Of a stretch of DNA of 64,000 nt, positions 43,828 through 52,930 are shown one piece after another. The notes under the pieces were generated by a model. It ran no database searches, was not told where the DNA came from, and saw only the letters and a program-made list of their open reading frames with translations. The DNA lies in the NCBI GenBank assembly GCA_963851415.1, contig CAWKPF010000003.1:2480001-2544000 (forward strand), written 5' to 3'. This stretch comes from CAWKPF01 sp963851415 (GTDB lineage: Bacteria > Acidobacteriota > Thermoanaerobaculia > Multivoradales > Multivoraceae). Positions within the stretch are counted from its first letter, which is position 1. Every line of letters begins with the position of its first letter. A program made the translations under genes and the position numbers.

Positions 43828-45357
43828 CTACGTCGAGCCCTCGCTGATGTGCACCACCCGATACCCGCCCCGCGAACGGAAGTAGACGATCAGTGCGAGA
43901 TAGCTCAGCAGCATGATCACGGGAAAGACCACCACGGTGCGCAGAGCCCCCTTCTTGGCGGCGGCCTCGACTCCGGCCACCGCCTCGCGATCGGCCACCG
44001 AGGCCTCCTCCAGCTCTGCTGCGTCCAGCGCCACATAGTCTCCAAACAGGCTCGTCCGCTCGTCAGTGACATAGGTTTCGTGCAGAGCGGTCTCATTGGC
44101 GAGGTCGTAGGCCAGAAGATCCCGATCGATCTGGCGGTCCTGGACGTATCCCAGCACCGCCGCCCCGAGCACACCCGAGCCCAGCATTCCGACCCCCGCA
44201 ATCACGTTGAGCGTGAGAGCGCCGCCGCGCGGAAACTGCTCCGCCACCACGCCCAGGGTTGTCGGCCAGAAGAACGTCTTGCCACACGCATAGAGGGTCG
44301 CCGCTGCAAGGATTCCGAAGCCTGTCGCGGTCGCCAACCAGGACAATCCCACGATGGCGATGGCCGCCGAGAGCGCCAACAGTCCCAGCGGACCGAGGCG
44401 CTCGACGATCGGACCCGCCATGAATCTCAAGATCGCCATGATGAGCGAGGTGTAGACCAGCACCCACCCGGCCTGCAGGCCCAGTGCGGTCATCTCGGGC
44501 GTCATCAGATCGGTGATCCAGGAGTCGGTCCCCAACTCTGTCGTCGCCAACGGGATCATCAACAGCATCAGGAAGACGAACAGAGGCCTCCCGAAGGAGC
44601 GCACATACAGACCGAAGGCAATCACGACGACCGCTGTGATCAGGGTACTGACCAGCGGCGACCACCCCGCCACCGCACCGATCTGAAAGACCATCAAGCC
44701 GACGATGATCAGCGCTCCGGCGGCGCCCACTTCCGCCAGCATGTCGCGATAGGAGACCCCCGCCTGCACCCGCTCGGTCAGCGGGAAAGACCGCTTGAAG
44801 AGCATGAGTGCATAGAGGACCGTCGGGATCAAGAGCAGAAGAAACTGCGTGCGCCAGCTCACACCCGGCCCCATGGCCAACGCGAACAAGCCGCCGATCA
44901 CGAGCCCTCCAGGCCACGCCGCATGAAGCGTGTTCAGCCACTTTGTCTTTTTCTCGACGAACATCGTCGCCACGACCGGATTGATCACCGCTTCGACGGT
45001 GCCGTTCCCCAGCGCAGCCACGAAGGTGGCGACATAGAGCATCGAGTAGCCCGTGGCGGTCACCGTCAGCGCGACTGCAGCGACATGGCACACGAAGGCA
45101 AAGACCATCGAGTTGCGAGCCCCGAACTTGTCGAGCACCAGGCTGAACAACACGATCGTGATGGCAAACGGCCACAGCCCGACGCCAGCCAGCTCTCCCT
45201 GCTGCGTGTTGGTGAGCCCGAACTCCTCTCCCCACACGGGAATCATGAAGGAGCGCAGGATGAAGGCGAACGCGGTCGCGATGAGAGCGACGAAGCAGCC
45301 CCAGAACAGGAACATGTCGGGAGCCTCGGGCGCAACGGCCCTGGATTCGGCAGACAA
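43828..45357 (-). CDS. Major facilitator superfamily transporter
   Basis: 509 residues, about 12 to 14 hydrophobic spans. TNTQQGELAGVGLWPFAITIVLF and DKFGARNS (a variant of the MFS motif A D-x-x-G-R) and NPVVATMF lie in the N-half. A long soluble segment of about 80 residues near the C-terminus precedes the last span, an unusual insertion. The last residues are basic. Substrate unknown; relatives are annotated as sugar or nitrate/nitrite MFS proteins. It has no partners on the same strand other than the beta-gamma-crystallin gene, 224 nt upstream. Confidence 0.88.
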   Translation of the reverse strand: MSAESRAVAPEAPDMFLFWGCFVALIATAFAFILRSFMIPVWGEEFGLTNTQQGELAGVGLWPFAITIVLFSLVLDKFGARNSMVFAFVCHVAAVALTVTATGYSMLYVATFVAALGNGTVEAVINPVVATMFVEKKTKWLNTLHAAWPGGLVIGGLFALAMGPGVSWRTQFLLLLIPTVLYALMLFKRSFPLTERVQAGVSYRDMLAEVGAAGALIIVGLMVFQIGAVAGWSPLVSTLITAVVVIAFGLYVRSFGRPLFVFLMLLMIPLATTELGTDSWITDLMTPEMTALGLQAGWVLVYTSLIMAILRFMAGPIVERLGPLGLLALSAAIAIVGLSWLATATGFGILAAATLYACGKTFFWPTTLGVVAEQFPRGGALTLNVIAGVGMLGSGVLGAAVLGYVQDRQIDRDLLAYDLANETALHETYVTDERTSLFGDYVALDAAELEEASVADREAVAGVEAAAKKGALRTVVVFPVIMLLSYLALIVYFRSRGGYRVVHISEGST

Positions 45358-45533
45358 AGCAGCTCTCCTTCGGTGGGGCGCGTCTCGATCGAAGCTCGGG
45401 ACGCCACCGGTCGGTGCGGGGTGACGGTAGACGCGATTCTACTCCCAGCCAGCTACTCGGCCCCGCGATCGTCGGGACCTCTCGCTCAGCTCCTCCGGCC
45501 GCGGCCACACAGCGCCGCGAGCACCGTCCCGCG

Positions 45534-45558
45534 CAGGGCGCCGTCCTCGCGCGCCCTG
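45534..45558 (-). terminator. Hairpin after the four-domain beta-gamma-crystallin gene
   Basis: CAGGGCGC (45534-45541) and GCGCCCTG (45551-45558) form an 8-bp stem with a 9-nt loop, 23 nt downstream of the stop at 45582. No T-run follows. Confidence 0.35.
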
Positions 45559-45581
45559 GCTCTACCGGTCACTGCACCCGA

Positions 45582-46886
45582 TCAGTGGCAATCGACCCGC
45601 ACGGACGAGACGGTATCGTTGCCCACCCGGGTGCGGGACATATCGGCCGTGTCCTCGTGCAGCACGACGTAGCTCCCCCGGAAGTCGGGATCCGCGTAGA
45701 GCGCCACCCGGCAGCCCTGCGGCACGCGCACGGAGCTCACGCGATCGTTGCCGACCTGTGTACCCCTCAGGTTGCGGGCATCGCTGTCCAGCGTATCGCT
45801 CGCCCCGCGAAACCCCCCGTCGGCGTAGAGCGTCACCCCCCAGCGGCCGCTTTCGTGCCATCCCCAGGAGTCGTCGCCACCCCCGGAGCCGGCGCTCGAT
45901 CCGCGCCCACAGTCGACGCGAATGGACGCCGCGACATCGTTGCCGATGCGCGTGTCCCCCAGATAGTGCTCGCTCCGATTGAAGCGCACCCGCATGCCCT
46001 CGTAGTTCGGCCCCGAGAACAGATCCACGACGCAGCCTGAAGGAACCCGAATCGAGCTGGCCTCATAGGAACCGACAGGGGAACGGCGCAAGTCGGGCTC
46101 GTCGCCGGTGAACACCGCACTCCGGCCCCGGAAGTCGCGATCCTGAAAGAGGACCACGCCCTGACCCCGATCGCTGTCCCAATCGTCCCAATCACCCCAC
46201 TCATGGGATCCAGAGGATCCACTGGAACTGCCCGTGCCCCCCGTATTCCAGGGTCGCCGATCGCCGACACAGCGGAGCTCCAGCGAAGAGGTGCGGTCGT
46301 TGCCGACGCGACTCCTACCGAGATTCGCTTCGGCGCCGCTCATCTCGGCGTATCGTCCCCGGTAGTCTTCCGCCTCGTAGAGGCGAGCTCGACACCCCGG
46401 CGCAACCTGCACCGACGAGGCCCGATCGTTGCCCACTCGGCTCCGTCGGAGGTCCGGGACATCGCCGTGAAACACCTCGCGCGTCCCACCGAAGTTGGCG
46501 CTGTCGTAGAGCACGACGCCGGCCGAGACCCGATCGGGCGCCCGGTCGCCATTCCAACTGATCCCGTCTCCACAGAGGATTCGCAGCGACGAGGCTCGAT
46601 CGTTACCCACCGAGGACGAGGAGAGATTGGGCTCGTCTCGATCCAGCTCGGTGAACGCGCCTCTGAAGTTCGCGTCGTCGTAGAGCCGGACGAGGCAGCC
46701 ACGACCGACCCGCACCGAAGAGGCCTGATCGTTGCCTACTGCGCTCTGCCTGAGATCGGGGATGTCGTTGTAAAAGGTCTGACTCGTGCCACGGTAGTTG
46801 CTACCGCTGAACACGGTCACGTGCGCGGACGCTGCCGACGCCCAGAGCATCACCAGGAAGAGAGGGACGATCGTGCGATTCTTCAT
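45582..46886 (-). CDS. Secreted protein of four beta-gamma-crystallin domains
   Basis: 434 residues. Signal peptide MKNRTIVPLFLVMLWASAASA. Four domains of about 85 residues each hold two Greek-key motifs with two cysteines per domain (e.g. GRGC and RILC), probably forming a disulfide. Calcium-clamp motifs in order are NDQASS, NDRASS, NDRASS, NDRTSS, SYEASS, NDVAAS, NDRVSS, NDTVSS. The two clamps of domain 3 are degenerate, so that domain may not bind calcium. The fold is shared with Streptomyces metalloproteinase inhibitor (I36) proteins, so protease inhibition is one possible role. GGAGG lies 6 nt before the ATG. The unrecognised secreted-protein gene lies upstream on the same strand, so both may be co-transcribed. 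Confidence 0.86.
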   Translation of the reverse strand: MKNRTIVPLFLVMLWASAASAHVTVFSGSNYRGTSQTFYNDIPDLRQSAVGNDQASSVRVGRGCLVRLYDDANFRGAFTELDRDEPNLSSSSVGNDRASSLRILCGDGISWNGDRAPDRVSAGVVLYDSANFGGTREVFHGDVPDLRRSRVGNDRASSVQVAPGCRARLYEAEDYRGRYAEMSGAEANLGRSRVGNDRTSSLELRCVGDRRPWNTGGTGSSSGSSGSHEWGDWDDWDSDRGQGVVLFQDRDFRGRSAVFTGDEPDLRRSPVGSYEASSIRVPSGCVVDLFSGPNYEGMRVRFNRSEHYLGDTRIGNDVAASIRVDCGRGSSAGSGGGDDSWGWHESGRWGVTLYADGGFRGASDTLDSDARNLRGTQVGNDRVSSVRVPQGCRVALYADPDFRGSYVVLHEDTADMSRTRVGNDTVSSVRVDCH

Positions 46887-47080
46887 GAAAGCCTCCGGCA
46901 AGAGGAATGGGGTCCAGGATGCATTGGCCGCAACGCCTGGCGACCCCTTGGCGTTCGCGAGCCCGAGCTCTTCGGATGCACCACCGAACGAGCTCGGCGG
47001 ACGGCTGCTCGCCGCTCGTCTGACGCCCTTTGTGCGGACCGGGGCAAGGAGACGAACGACCACCGATTCGCAGGAATGCG

Positions 47081-47113
47081 CGGGGGGCGCCTGCCCGAAC
47101 GCAGTGCCCCCCG
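47081..47113 (-). terminator. Hairpin between the two secreted-protein genes
   Basis: CGGGGGGC (47081-47088) and GCCCCCCG (47106-47113) pair over 8 bp with a 17-nt loop, 11 nt after the stop of the gene at 47124-47615. No T-run follows, so it may only weaken read-through to the crystallin-type gene downstream. Confidence 0.3.
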
Positions 47114-47123
47114 GAGGAAGGTC

Positions 47124-47615
47124 CTACTCCAGATCGATATAGAAGTTGCCGCCGGTGCAACCGTTGATCTTGGCCTTGTCGTTGTTGGCACCGTCGATGG
47201 TGAACTTCACGGCACCGGTCTTCGACTGCGAAGGTCCGACATCGACCAGAACGATGGCGGGACGCGAGCCGGAGCGCACGTTCAGCGCCTTGCCGTCGCC
47301 CGTCGACGGAGACACGTTGACCGGGTGGTTCGCTCCATCGTTGAAGTTGAAGCGCAGCTTGGTGCCGCCCGGAACCTTGATGTTCTGGCCCCGCTGATCG
47401 CCGGGCTCGGCAATGGTCCAACCTTGGCCCCGGCCTTGAAGCTTGAGCACGTAGGCACCGTTGCTCCAGTTGCCGGCACTCTTGTTCACGTCGACGACGA
47501 TCTGGATGTTGCTGCACGCCTGGGTCTTGTCCTGGGCACTGGCACTGACCGTGACGAGCAGTCCGAAGGAGAGAGCGATGATCGCGATCACGAACGGACG
47601 CAGGGAGTTCTTCAT
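47124..47615 (-). CDS. Small secreted protein, family not recognised
   Basis: 163 residues. Signal peptide MKNSLRPFVIAIIALSFGL ending SASAQ. The mature part of about 136 residues is rich in Gly, Asn and Asp with beta-type alternation (YVLKLQGRGQGWTI, GGTKLRFNFNDGANHPVNV). It has two cysteines (residues 34 and 153) that could bridge N- and C-terminal ends. This could be a small beta-sandwich, but I do not recognise a domain. A near-consensus promoter (47679-47709) lies upstream, suggesting notable expression. The crystallin-type gene lies 237 nt downstream on the same strand. Confidence 0.8.
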   Translation of the reverse strand: MKNSLRPFVIAIIALSFGLLVTVSASAQDKTQACSNIQIVVDVNKSAGNWSNGAYVLKLQGRGQGWTIAEPGDQRGQNIKVPGGTKLRFNFNDGANHPVNVSPSTGDGKALNVRSGSRPAIVLVDVGPSQSKTGAVKFTIDGANNDKAKINGCTGGNFYIDLE

Positions 47616-47678
47616 CTGCGGTTCCTCACTGTGTTGGAAAATACGTCGGGGAGAGATCCCCGGTGGGTAGAGGCCTTT

Positions 47679-47709
47679 AGTCTAACGGGTGGCGAGATCG
47701 CCCTGTCAA
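47679..47709 (-). promoter_or_regulatory. Sigma70-type promoter for the small secreted protein gene
   Basis: On the minus strand a perfect TTGACA (47704-47709) is followed after 18-19 nt by TTAGAC/TAGACT (47679-47685). Leader length to the ATG at 47615 would be near 57 nt. The spacer is slightly long. Confidence 0.45.
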
Positions 47710-47789
47710 CCGCCAGCAATCACGATAGCCTCGACGGACCAGGGAACGCTCGTGCCTCCCTGATTCCACAGAATCCCGGGGAACTCGCC

Positions 47790-48614
47790 GTGACGCCAGG
47801 CCCACCCGAACTGCCCAGACTCCTGGCCTTGGACCTCGACGGGACGTTGTTGCCCGCCTCGAAGGAGATCACTCCCCATACGCGGAGAGTGCTCGAGTCC
47901 ATGCGAAAGCTCGGCTGCCAGATCACGGTGGCGACGGGGAAGTTCCACCATCTCGCCCTCCAGTACGGAGAGCTTCTCGAGCTGGAACTGCCTCAGATCT
48001 CCCACGACGGAGCCGTCGTGGGCGGCAACGGTCACGAGCCGGTTCATCGGCGCATCCCGCTCGAGGTCGCGCGCACGCTCGCCGATCGCTACGAGGGAGA
48101 GAGTGCTCACGCCTTTGCCGACGACGGCGAGGACCGGATGCTGCTGCGCTCGGCCACCGAGGCCTTCCAGACGGCGACCCGTGACTGGGCCAACGAGTTC
48201 GGACATGTCGACGAGCTCGGCGGACACCTGAAAGGCGACTCCGCGATCCTCAGCTTCTACGGCGAAGATCGGAGAATCGAAGAGATCTACGCCGAGGCCT
48301 CGGCCAGCGACCTTCCGCTGCGCACGACGAAGTACTGGTCCGAGCTCCTCGGCGCGAGGAGGATCTCCTTTCAGCCCAAAGGGGTCGACAAGGGAACCGG
48401 AGTGCTCGAAGTCGCCAGCCGGATCGCTGCCCAGGCCGGGGAGTGCATGGTCTTCGGTGACTGGTACAACGACCTGCCGATGTTCGGGATCGGCGCCACC
48501 AGCGTGGCCATGGCGAACGCGGTTCCCGAGGTGCGTCGCACGGCGAGCTACGTCACCGAGTACTCCAACGAAGACGACGGCGTCGCGCGGTTCCTCGAGA
48601 ACCTCTTCCTCTGA
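47790..48614 (+). CDS. HAD-superfamily phosphatase (Cof type)
   Basis: 274 residues. HAD motif I ALDLDGTLL with the nucleophile Asp, a Cof-type cap domain, and motif IV as GDWYNDLPMF. The Lys of motif III lies before KGTGVLEVA. Members dephosphorylate sugar phosphates, nucleotides or cofactor precursors; the substrate cannot be read. The frame is open far upstream on this strand (antisense to the crystallin-type gene), so the start is set at GTG 47790, 18 nt before the ALDLDGT strand region begins, with GGGG just upstream. It converges on the Ogt gene with 29 nt between stops. Confidence 0.88.
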   Translation: MTPGPPELPRLLALDLDGTLLPASKEITPHTRRVLESMRKLGCQITVATGKFHHLALQYGELLELELPQISHDGAVVGGNGHEPVHRRIPLEVARTLADRYEGESAHAFADDGEDRMLLRSATEAFQTATRDWANEFGHVDELGGHLKGDSAILSFYGEDRRIEEIYAEASASDLPLRTTKYWSELLGARRISFQPKGVDKGTGVLEVASRIAAQAGECMVFGDWYNDLPMFGIGATSVAMANAVPEVRRTASYVTEYSNEDDGVARFLENLFL

Positions 48615-48643
48615 GAACTCGAGGACCGTCGAGCACCCGAGCC

Positions 48644-49177
48644 CTACCAGAGCCCTGTCTGCTGCCCCTTCTCGGCGCGGACTCCTTCGTGCTGCAACAG
48701 CCACTGCTTGATCTCGAGACCTCCAGCGTAGCCGGTCAAGGTGCCGTCGCTCCCGATCACCCGGTGACACGGCACGACGATGGCAATCGGGTTCCGGCCA
48801 TTCGCCGCGCCCACCGCCCTCGCCGCAGCCGGCTTGCCAAGCTTCTCGGCGATCTCGCCGTAGCTCAGCGTCCCTCCGAAGGGGATCTCGCACAGCGCTT
48901 GCCACACTCGAAGCTGGAAGTCGGTGCCCTCGGGATCGAGCTCGAGGTCGAACTGCTGGCGCTCGCCCTGGAAATACTGGGCGAGTTGCTCGAGTGGCTC
49001 GTGCAGTGCGACCGGATCGTGACGCCAACCCTCCTCGGGCTCGGTCGGCTCGCCGCGGCCACGGTGCACGTTCCTCGGCAGATCGATCCGTCTCAGCTTG
49101 CCGTTCTCTCCCACCAGCATCAAGCGGCCCCAGGGGGAATCGAAGTACGCGTACTCGGTCGTCTTCGAATGGCTCAT
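48644..49177 (-). CDS. ogt: Methylated-DNA--protein-cysteine S-methyltransferase (Ogt)
   Basis: 177 residues. Suicide repair protein that takes methyl groups from O6-methylguanine and O4-methylthymine. The active-site PCHRVIG places Cys137, and GTLSYGEIAEKLGKPAAARAVGAANGRNP is the helix-turn-helix and arginine-finger region. The ATG at 49177 shares its A with the TGA of the upstream Ada-AlkA gene (TGATG), so translation is coupled. GAGGAG lies about 9 nt upstream. It provides the O6-methylguanine activity missing from the Ada-AlkA fusion. Confidence 0.95.
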   Translation of the reverse strand: MSHSKTTEYAYFDSPWGRLMLVGENGKLRRIDLPRNVHRGRGEPTEPEEGWRHDPVALHEPLEQLAQYFQGERQQFDLELDPEGTDFQLRVWQALCEIPFGGTLSYGEIAEKLGKPAAARAVGAANGRNPIAIVVPCHRVIGSDGTLTGYAGGLEIKQWLLQHEGVRAEKGQQTGLW

Positions 49178-50706
49178 CACTCGCTCTCCTCGTTGTCGGT
49201 CCAGAGCAGCATCGCGGCATAGGCCCGCCAGGGGCGCCACCGCTGCGCTCGCTCGTTCATCTGCTCTTCGTTCGGAAGCTCGTCTCCGGCAGCCAGACGC
49301 TGTCGGAGAACCAGATCCCCGGACGGGAAGGCGTCCGGGTCGTGCAAAAGGCGCATGGCCACATAGGACGCGGTCCAGGGACCGATTCCCGGCAGCTCCT
49401 GGAGCTGCTCGACGAATACCGCCGGATCCGAGCTCGGCGAGAGGTCGAGCTCGCCGTTCGCCACAGCTCGGGCCAGGGCCCGGATGCTCTTCCAACGGGA
49501 CTCCGGCATCCCCCCCGAGGCTCGTGCGCCCGCGAGACGCTCCGGCGTCGGAAAGAGCCGTTCGACACCCTCTCGGCGCGCCGAAGCCGGAAGTCCCTGG
49601 CCGTAGCGTTCCGCCAGTCGTCCTGCCAGCGTGGTCGCGCCCTTGACCGAGACCTGCTGCCCCAGAACCGCCCGCACGACCAGCTCGAAGCCGTCCCAGG
49701 CTCCTGGAATCCGCAGCCCCGGATGCCTGCGCAGCCGGTCCGCCATGAGTGGGTCCGGAGCGAGCCGAGTACCGATCTCAGCGGGATCGGCATACAGGTC
49801 GAACATTCCGCGCAGTCGCTCCGCCACCTGCAGTAGCGGCCGGGGCGCGGCCAACCCGAGCCGTGTGACCAGGTGACCGGGGACTGGGGAGCGCTCGACC
49901 TCGAGCCAACCGACCTGGCCCTCGACCACGATGGACCGGAGGTAGCGCCCCGAGGTGACCCGTTCGACTCCGGGAGTGGCGCGCTTTGCGAGGAACTTCA
50001 GCAGATCGTCCCAGGCGAAAGGCTCCCGGAAGGGCAGTTGGAGCTCGAGTACCGTCCCGCTCTCTTCGAGTCCCGAGTGGGCACGGCGACGAGGCACGTT
50101 CGGCCGTGCGGCCCGGCGCAAATCGCTCGGAGTGCGCTGCCAGCTGCTCCGGACTGCGTCATTGAAGCGTCTGATGCTGCCGAATCCCGCGGCCAGCGCC
50201 ACATCGCTCATCGCCAGATCGCTGTCGCTGAGCAGTCGCTTGGCCAGGTGGAGCCGCCGCGTTCGCTGCACCTGGGCCGGAGACGCCCCGACCCAGCGTG
50301 CAAACAGCCGACGCAGATGCCGCTCCCCCACCCCGAGCCGACGCGCCAGGCCCGCTACCGAATCGTGATCGAGCGCCCCTTCCTCGATCAAACGCAGAGC
50401 CCGTGTCACCGTGGCACCCGTACCGAGCCACGCCGGCGAGCCCGGGGCGCACTCGGGGCGACAGCGAAGGCAGGCGCGCAGTCCCGCCTCCTCGGCCGCC
50501 GCCGCGGTCTGAAAGAACCGCACGTTCTCGGATCTGGGCGGCTGCACCGGACAGATCGGCCGGCAATAGATCCCGGTCGTCAGGACGCCGATATAGAAGC
50601 GGCCGTCAAAGCGGGGGTCGCGGGCCCTTCGGGCGCGATCGCACGCTTCGCGATCGAGCGCCATCGGCCCTCGATCCGTCGTCTCCGCTGTTCTGTCCTC
50701 GATCAT
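49177..50706 (-). CDS. Ada-AlkA fusion: methylphosphotriester sensor/AraC regulator joined to 3-methyladenine glycosylase
   Basis: 509 residues. N-terminal Ada zinc domain with four cysteines at 48, 52, 79 and 82 (GIYCRPIC and CLRC); Cys48 is the probable methyl acceptor. AraC-type HTH at about 110-200 (LARRLGVGERHLRRLFARWVG, AMSDVALAAGFGS). AlkA N-domain at about 225-310 and HhH-GPD glycosylase at about 320-500 with LPGIGPWTASYVA and the catalytic Asp464 in SGDLVL. The O6-alkylguanine transferase half of full Ada is absent but is supplied by the coupled ogt gene. Likely self-activated by alkylation damage. ATG 50706 follows GGGGAGGA; the open frame continues upstream without domain sequence. 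Confidence 0.93.
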   Translation of the reverse strand: MIEDRTAETTDRGPMALDREACDRARRARDPRFDGRFYIGVLTTGIYCRPICPVQPPRSENVRFFQTAAAAEEAGLRACLRCRPECAPGSPAWLGTGATVTRALRLIEEGALDHDSVAGLARRLGVGERHLRRLFARWVGASPAQVQRTRRLHLAKRLLSDSDLAMSDVALAAGFGSIRRFNDAVRSSWQRTPSDLRRAARPNVPRRRAHSGLEESGTVLELQLPFREPFAWDDLLKFLAKRATPGVERVTSGRYLRSIVVEGQVGWLEVERSPVPGHLVTRLGLAAPRPLLQVAERLRGMFDLYADPAEIGTRLAPDPLMADRLRRHPGLRIPGAWDGFELVVRAVLGQQVSVKGATTLAGRLAERYGQGLPASARREGVERLFPTPERLAGARASGGMPESRWKSIRALARAVANGELDLSPSSDPAVFVEQLQELPGIGPWTASYVAMRLLHDPDAFPSGDLVLRQRLAAGDELPNEEQMNERAQRWRPWRAYAAMLLWTDNEESE

Positions 50707-50773
50707 CGGGTCCTCCCCTCGTCGAGGCTCACTGTATGAACCGTGACCACTCGTGTCTGGCCACTTTCGGCCG

Positions 50774-52930
50774 TCATCCCTCCGGGAGGAGATCGAGCAG
50801 GAAGGCCCACTCCAGAGCGGTCTCCCGATAGGCCTCGTAGCGACCCGACGCACCGCCGTGACCGGCTTCCATGTTGGTCTGGAGGAGCAGACGACGATCT
50901 GCCATCGCCTCTCCCGCCACGGCACGCAGCTTCGCGACCCACTTGGCTGGCTCGAAGTACTGCACCTGAGAATCGTGCAATCCGGTGGTGACCAACAGGT
51001 TCGGATAGCGCTGCGCCGAAACCCGATCGTACGGCGAGTAGGACAGCATGTAGCGGTACTGCTCCTCGATCTGCGGATTCCCCCACTCGTTCCACTCGAA
51101 GGTGGTCAGGGGGATGGTGTCGTCGAGCATGGTGGTCACCACGTCGACGAAGGGCACGTGCGCCACCACCCCCTCGAACAGATCGGGCGCCATGTTCACC
51201 ACCGCTCCCATCAGAAGGCCTCCAGCGCTGCCTCCGCGCGCGAACAGCCGATCTGGCGACGTGTACTCCTCCGCCACCAGGAAGCGTCCGACATCGACGA
51301 AGTCGGTGAAGGTGTTCTTCTTGTGGAACATCCTCCCGTTGTCGTACCAGCCCCGCCCCATCTCCTGGCCGCCACGGACGTGGGCGATGGCGTAGGCGAA
51401 TCCCCGGTCGAGCAGCGGCAGGACGTTGACGTTGAAGCTCGGATCCATGCTGGCGCCGTACGAGCCGTAGGCGTAGAGCAGGAGCGGAGCGGTGCCGTCC
51501 TTCACGAAGCCCTTGCGGAAGACCAGCGACACCGGGACCGACACGCCGTCCCTCGCCGGCACCCACAAGCGCTCGGTCTCGTAGTCCGCAGAATCGAACC
51601 CGCCCAGGATCTCCTGCTGCTTGAGCAGGGTCCTCTCCCGAGACTCCATCTGATAGTCGAACGTGCTGCGCGGTGTGGTCAACGACGAGTAGTCGTAGCG
51701 CAGCGTGTCGGTCTCGAACTCCGGATTGTTGCCAGGAAAGACCGAGTAGGCAGGCTCGTCGAACTCGAGGTAGTGGCCGCCCTCACCGCCGGAGAGCTGC
51801 TGCCAGGGAATCACCCGGATCTGCCGGAGTCCGTCCTTGCGCTCCGCCGTCACGAGGAAGTTCTCGAAGACCTCGAACCCGTCGAGGAACACCCCGGGAC
51901 GATGGGGAATGACCTCCGCCCAGTGGGCCCTCCCGGTGGCTGACACGGGAGTCGACATCAGGCGAAAATTCTCGGCCCCGTCATTGGTTCGAATATAGAA
52001 GCGGTCGCCTGCGTGATCGACGGAGTACTCGTGCGAGCCTCCGCGCGGCTCGAACACCGCGAACTCACCCTCGGGCTTCTGTGCCGAAAGGTAGCGCACC
52101 TCGCTGCGCTCGGTGTGGCTCGAGGTGATGAAGATGAAGTCCCGAGACCTACTGCGCCCCAGATCCATGGAGTAGGTCTCGTCGGGCTCTTCGTAGACCA
52201 ACTCGTCCTGCGCCCAGTCGGCGCCCAGGACATGGCGGTACACGCGATAGGCACGCAGGGTCTGCAGATCCTGCCGGCTGTAGAAGATCGTCCTGTCGTC
52301 CTTCGCCCAGGCGACGTCACCGGTCACCTCCGGGATCACGTCGGCAAGCTCCTCGCCGGTCTCGAGATCTCGAAAGCGCAGCGTGTAGATCCGACGTCCG
52401 ACAGGGTCCACCGAGTAGGCCATCAGGCGATGAGAGGCGCTCATCTGATAGGAGGCCGACAGGAAGTCCTGTCCCTCAGCGAGCACGTTGACGTCGAGAA
52501 TCACCTCCTCGTCCGCCGCCATCGACTCCTTGCGCCGACAGTGGATCGGGTACTCCTTCCCGTCTTCGTAGCGCGTGTAGTACCAGTAGCCGCCGAGCTG
52601 ATAGGGCACCGATTCATCGGTCTGCTTGATACGCCCCTTGATCTCCTCGAACAGCTCCTGCTGGAGCTCCTCGGTCGGCTTCATCACGGCCTCGGTATAG
52701 GCGTTCTCCGCTTCGAGGTACTCGATGACCTTCGGGTTCTCGCGCTCGTTCAGCCAGTAGTAGTCGTCGATTCGGGTGTCGTCGTGAATCTCGATCTCGT
52801 GAGGGATTCGCTCCGCCCTCGGAGGAGCCAGGGAGCCGTCGGACGTCGGGGTCTCGGCAGTGCTTCGGCCACACGATACCGACAGCACGCTCAACACGAG
52901 AACCAGGAGCCGGAAGGGAATGACCTTCAT
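50774..52930 (-). CDS. Oligopeptidase B-like prolyl oligopeptidase (S9A), lipoprotein
   Basis: 718 residues. Serine peptidase of the prolyl oligopeptidase family; cleaves peptides after basic residues in the PtrB group. A lipobox (LSVSC) follows the N-terminal hydrophobic stretch, so the protein is probably anchored in a membrane, unusual for this mostly cytoplasmic enzyme. The propeller region is followed by the catalytic domain: Ser568 in GGSAGG, Asp in TTGLHDSQV, His in EAGHGGASG. HVRGGQEMGRGWY is a family signature. The ATG overlaps the stop of the upstream TPR gene by 4 nt. Confidence 0.93.
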   Translation of the reverse strand: MKVIPFRLLVLVLSVLSVSCGRSTAETPTSDGSLAPPRAERIPHEIEIHDDTRIDDYYWLNERENPKVIEYLEAENAYTEAVMKPTEELQQELFEEIKGRIKQTDESVPYQLGGYWYYTRYEDGKEYPIHCRRKESMAADEEVILDVNVLAEGQDFLSASYQMSASHRLMAYSVDPVGRRIYTLRFRDLETGEELADVIPEVTGDVAWAKDDRTIFYSRQDLQTLRAYRVYRHVLGADWAQDELVYEEPDETYSMDLGRSRSRDFIFITSSHTERSEVRYLSAQKPEGEFAVFEPRGGSHEYSVDHAGDRFYIRTNDGAENFRLMSTPVSATGRAHWAEVIPHRPGVFLDGFEVFENFLVTAERKDGLRQIRVIPWQQLSGGEGGHYLEFDEPAYSVFPGNNPEFETDTLRYDYSSLTTPRSTFDYQMESRERTLLKQQEILGGFDSADYETERLWVPARDGVSVPVSLVFRKGFVKDGTAPLLLYAYGSYGASMDPSFNVNVLPLLDRGFAYAIAHVRGGQEMGRGWYDNGRMFHKKNTFTDFVDVGRFLVAEEYTSPDRLFARGGSAGGLLMGAVVNMAPDLFEGVVAHVPFVDVVTTMLDDTIPLTTFEWNEWGNPQIEEQYRYMLSYSPYDRVSAQRYPNLLVTTGLHDSQVQYFEPAKWVAKLRAVAGEAMADRRLLLQTNMEAGHGGASGRYEAYRETALEWAFLLDLLPEG

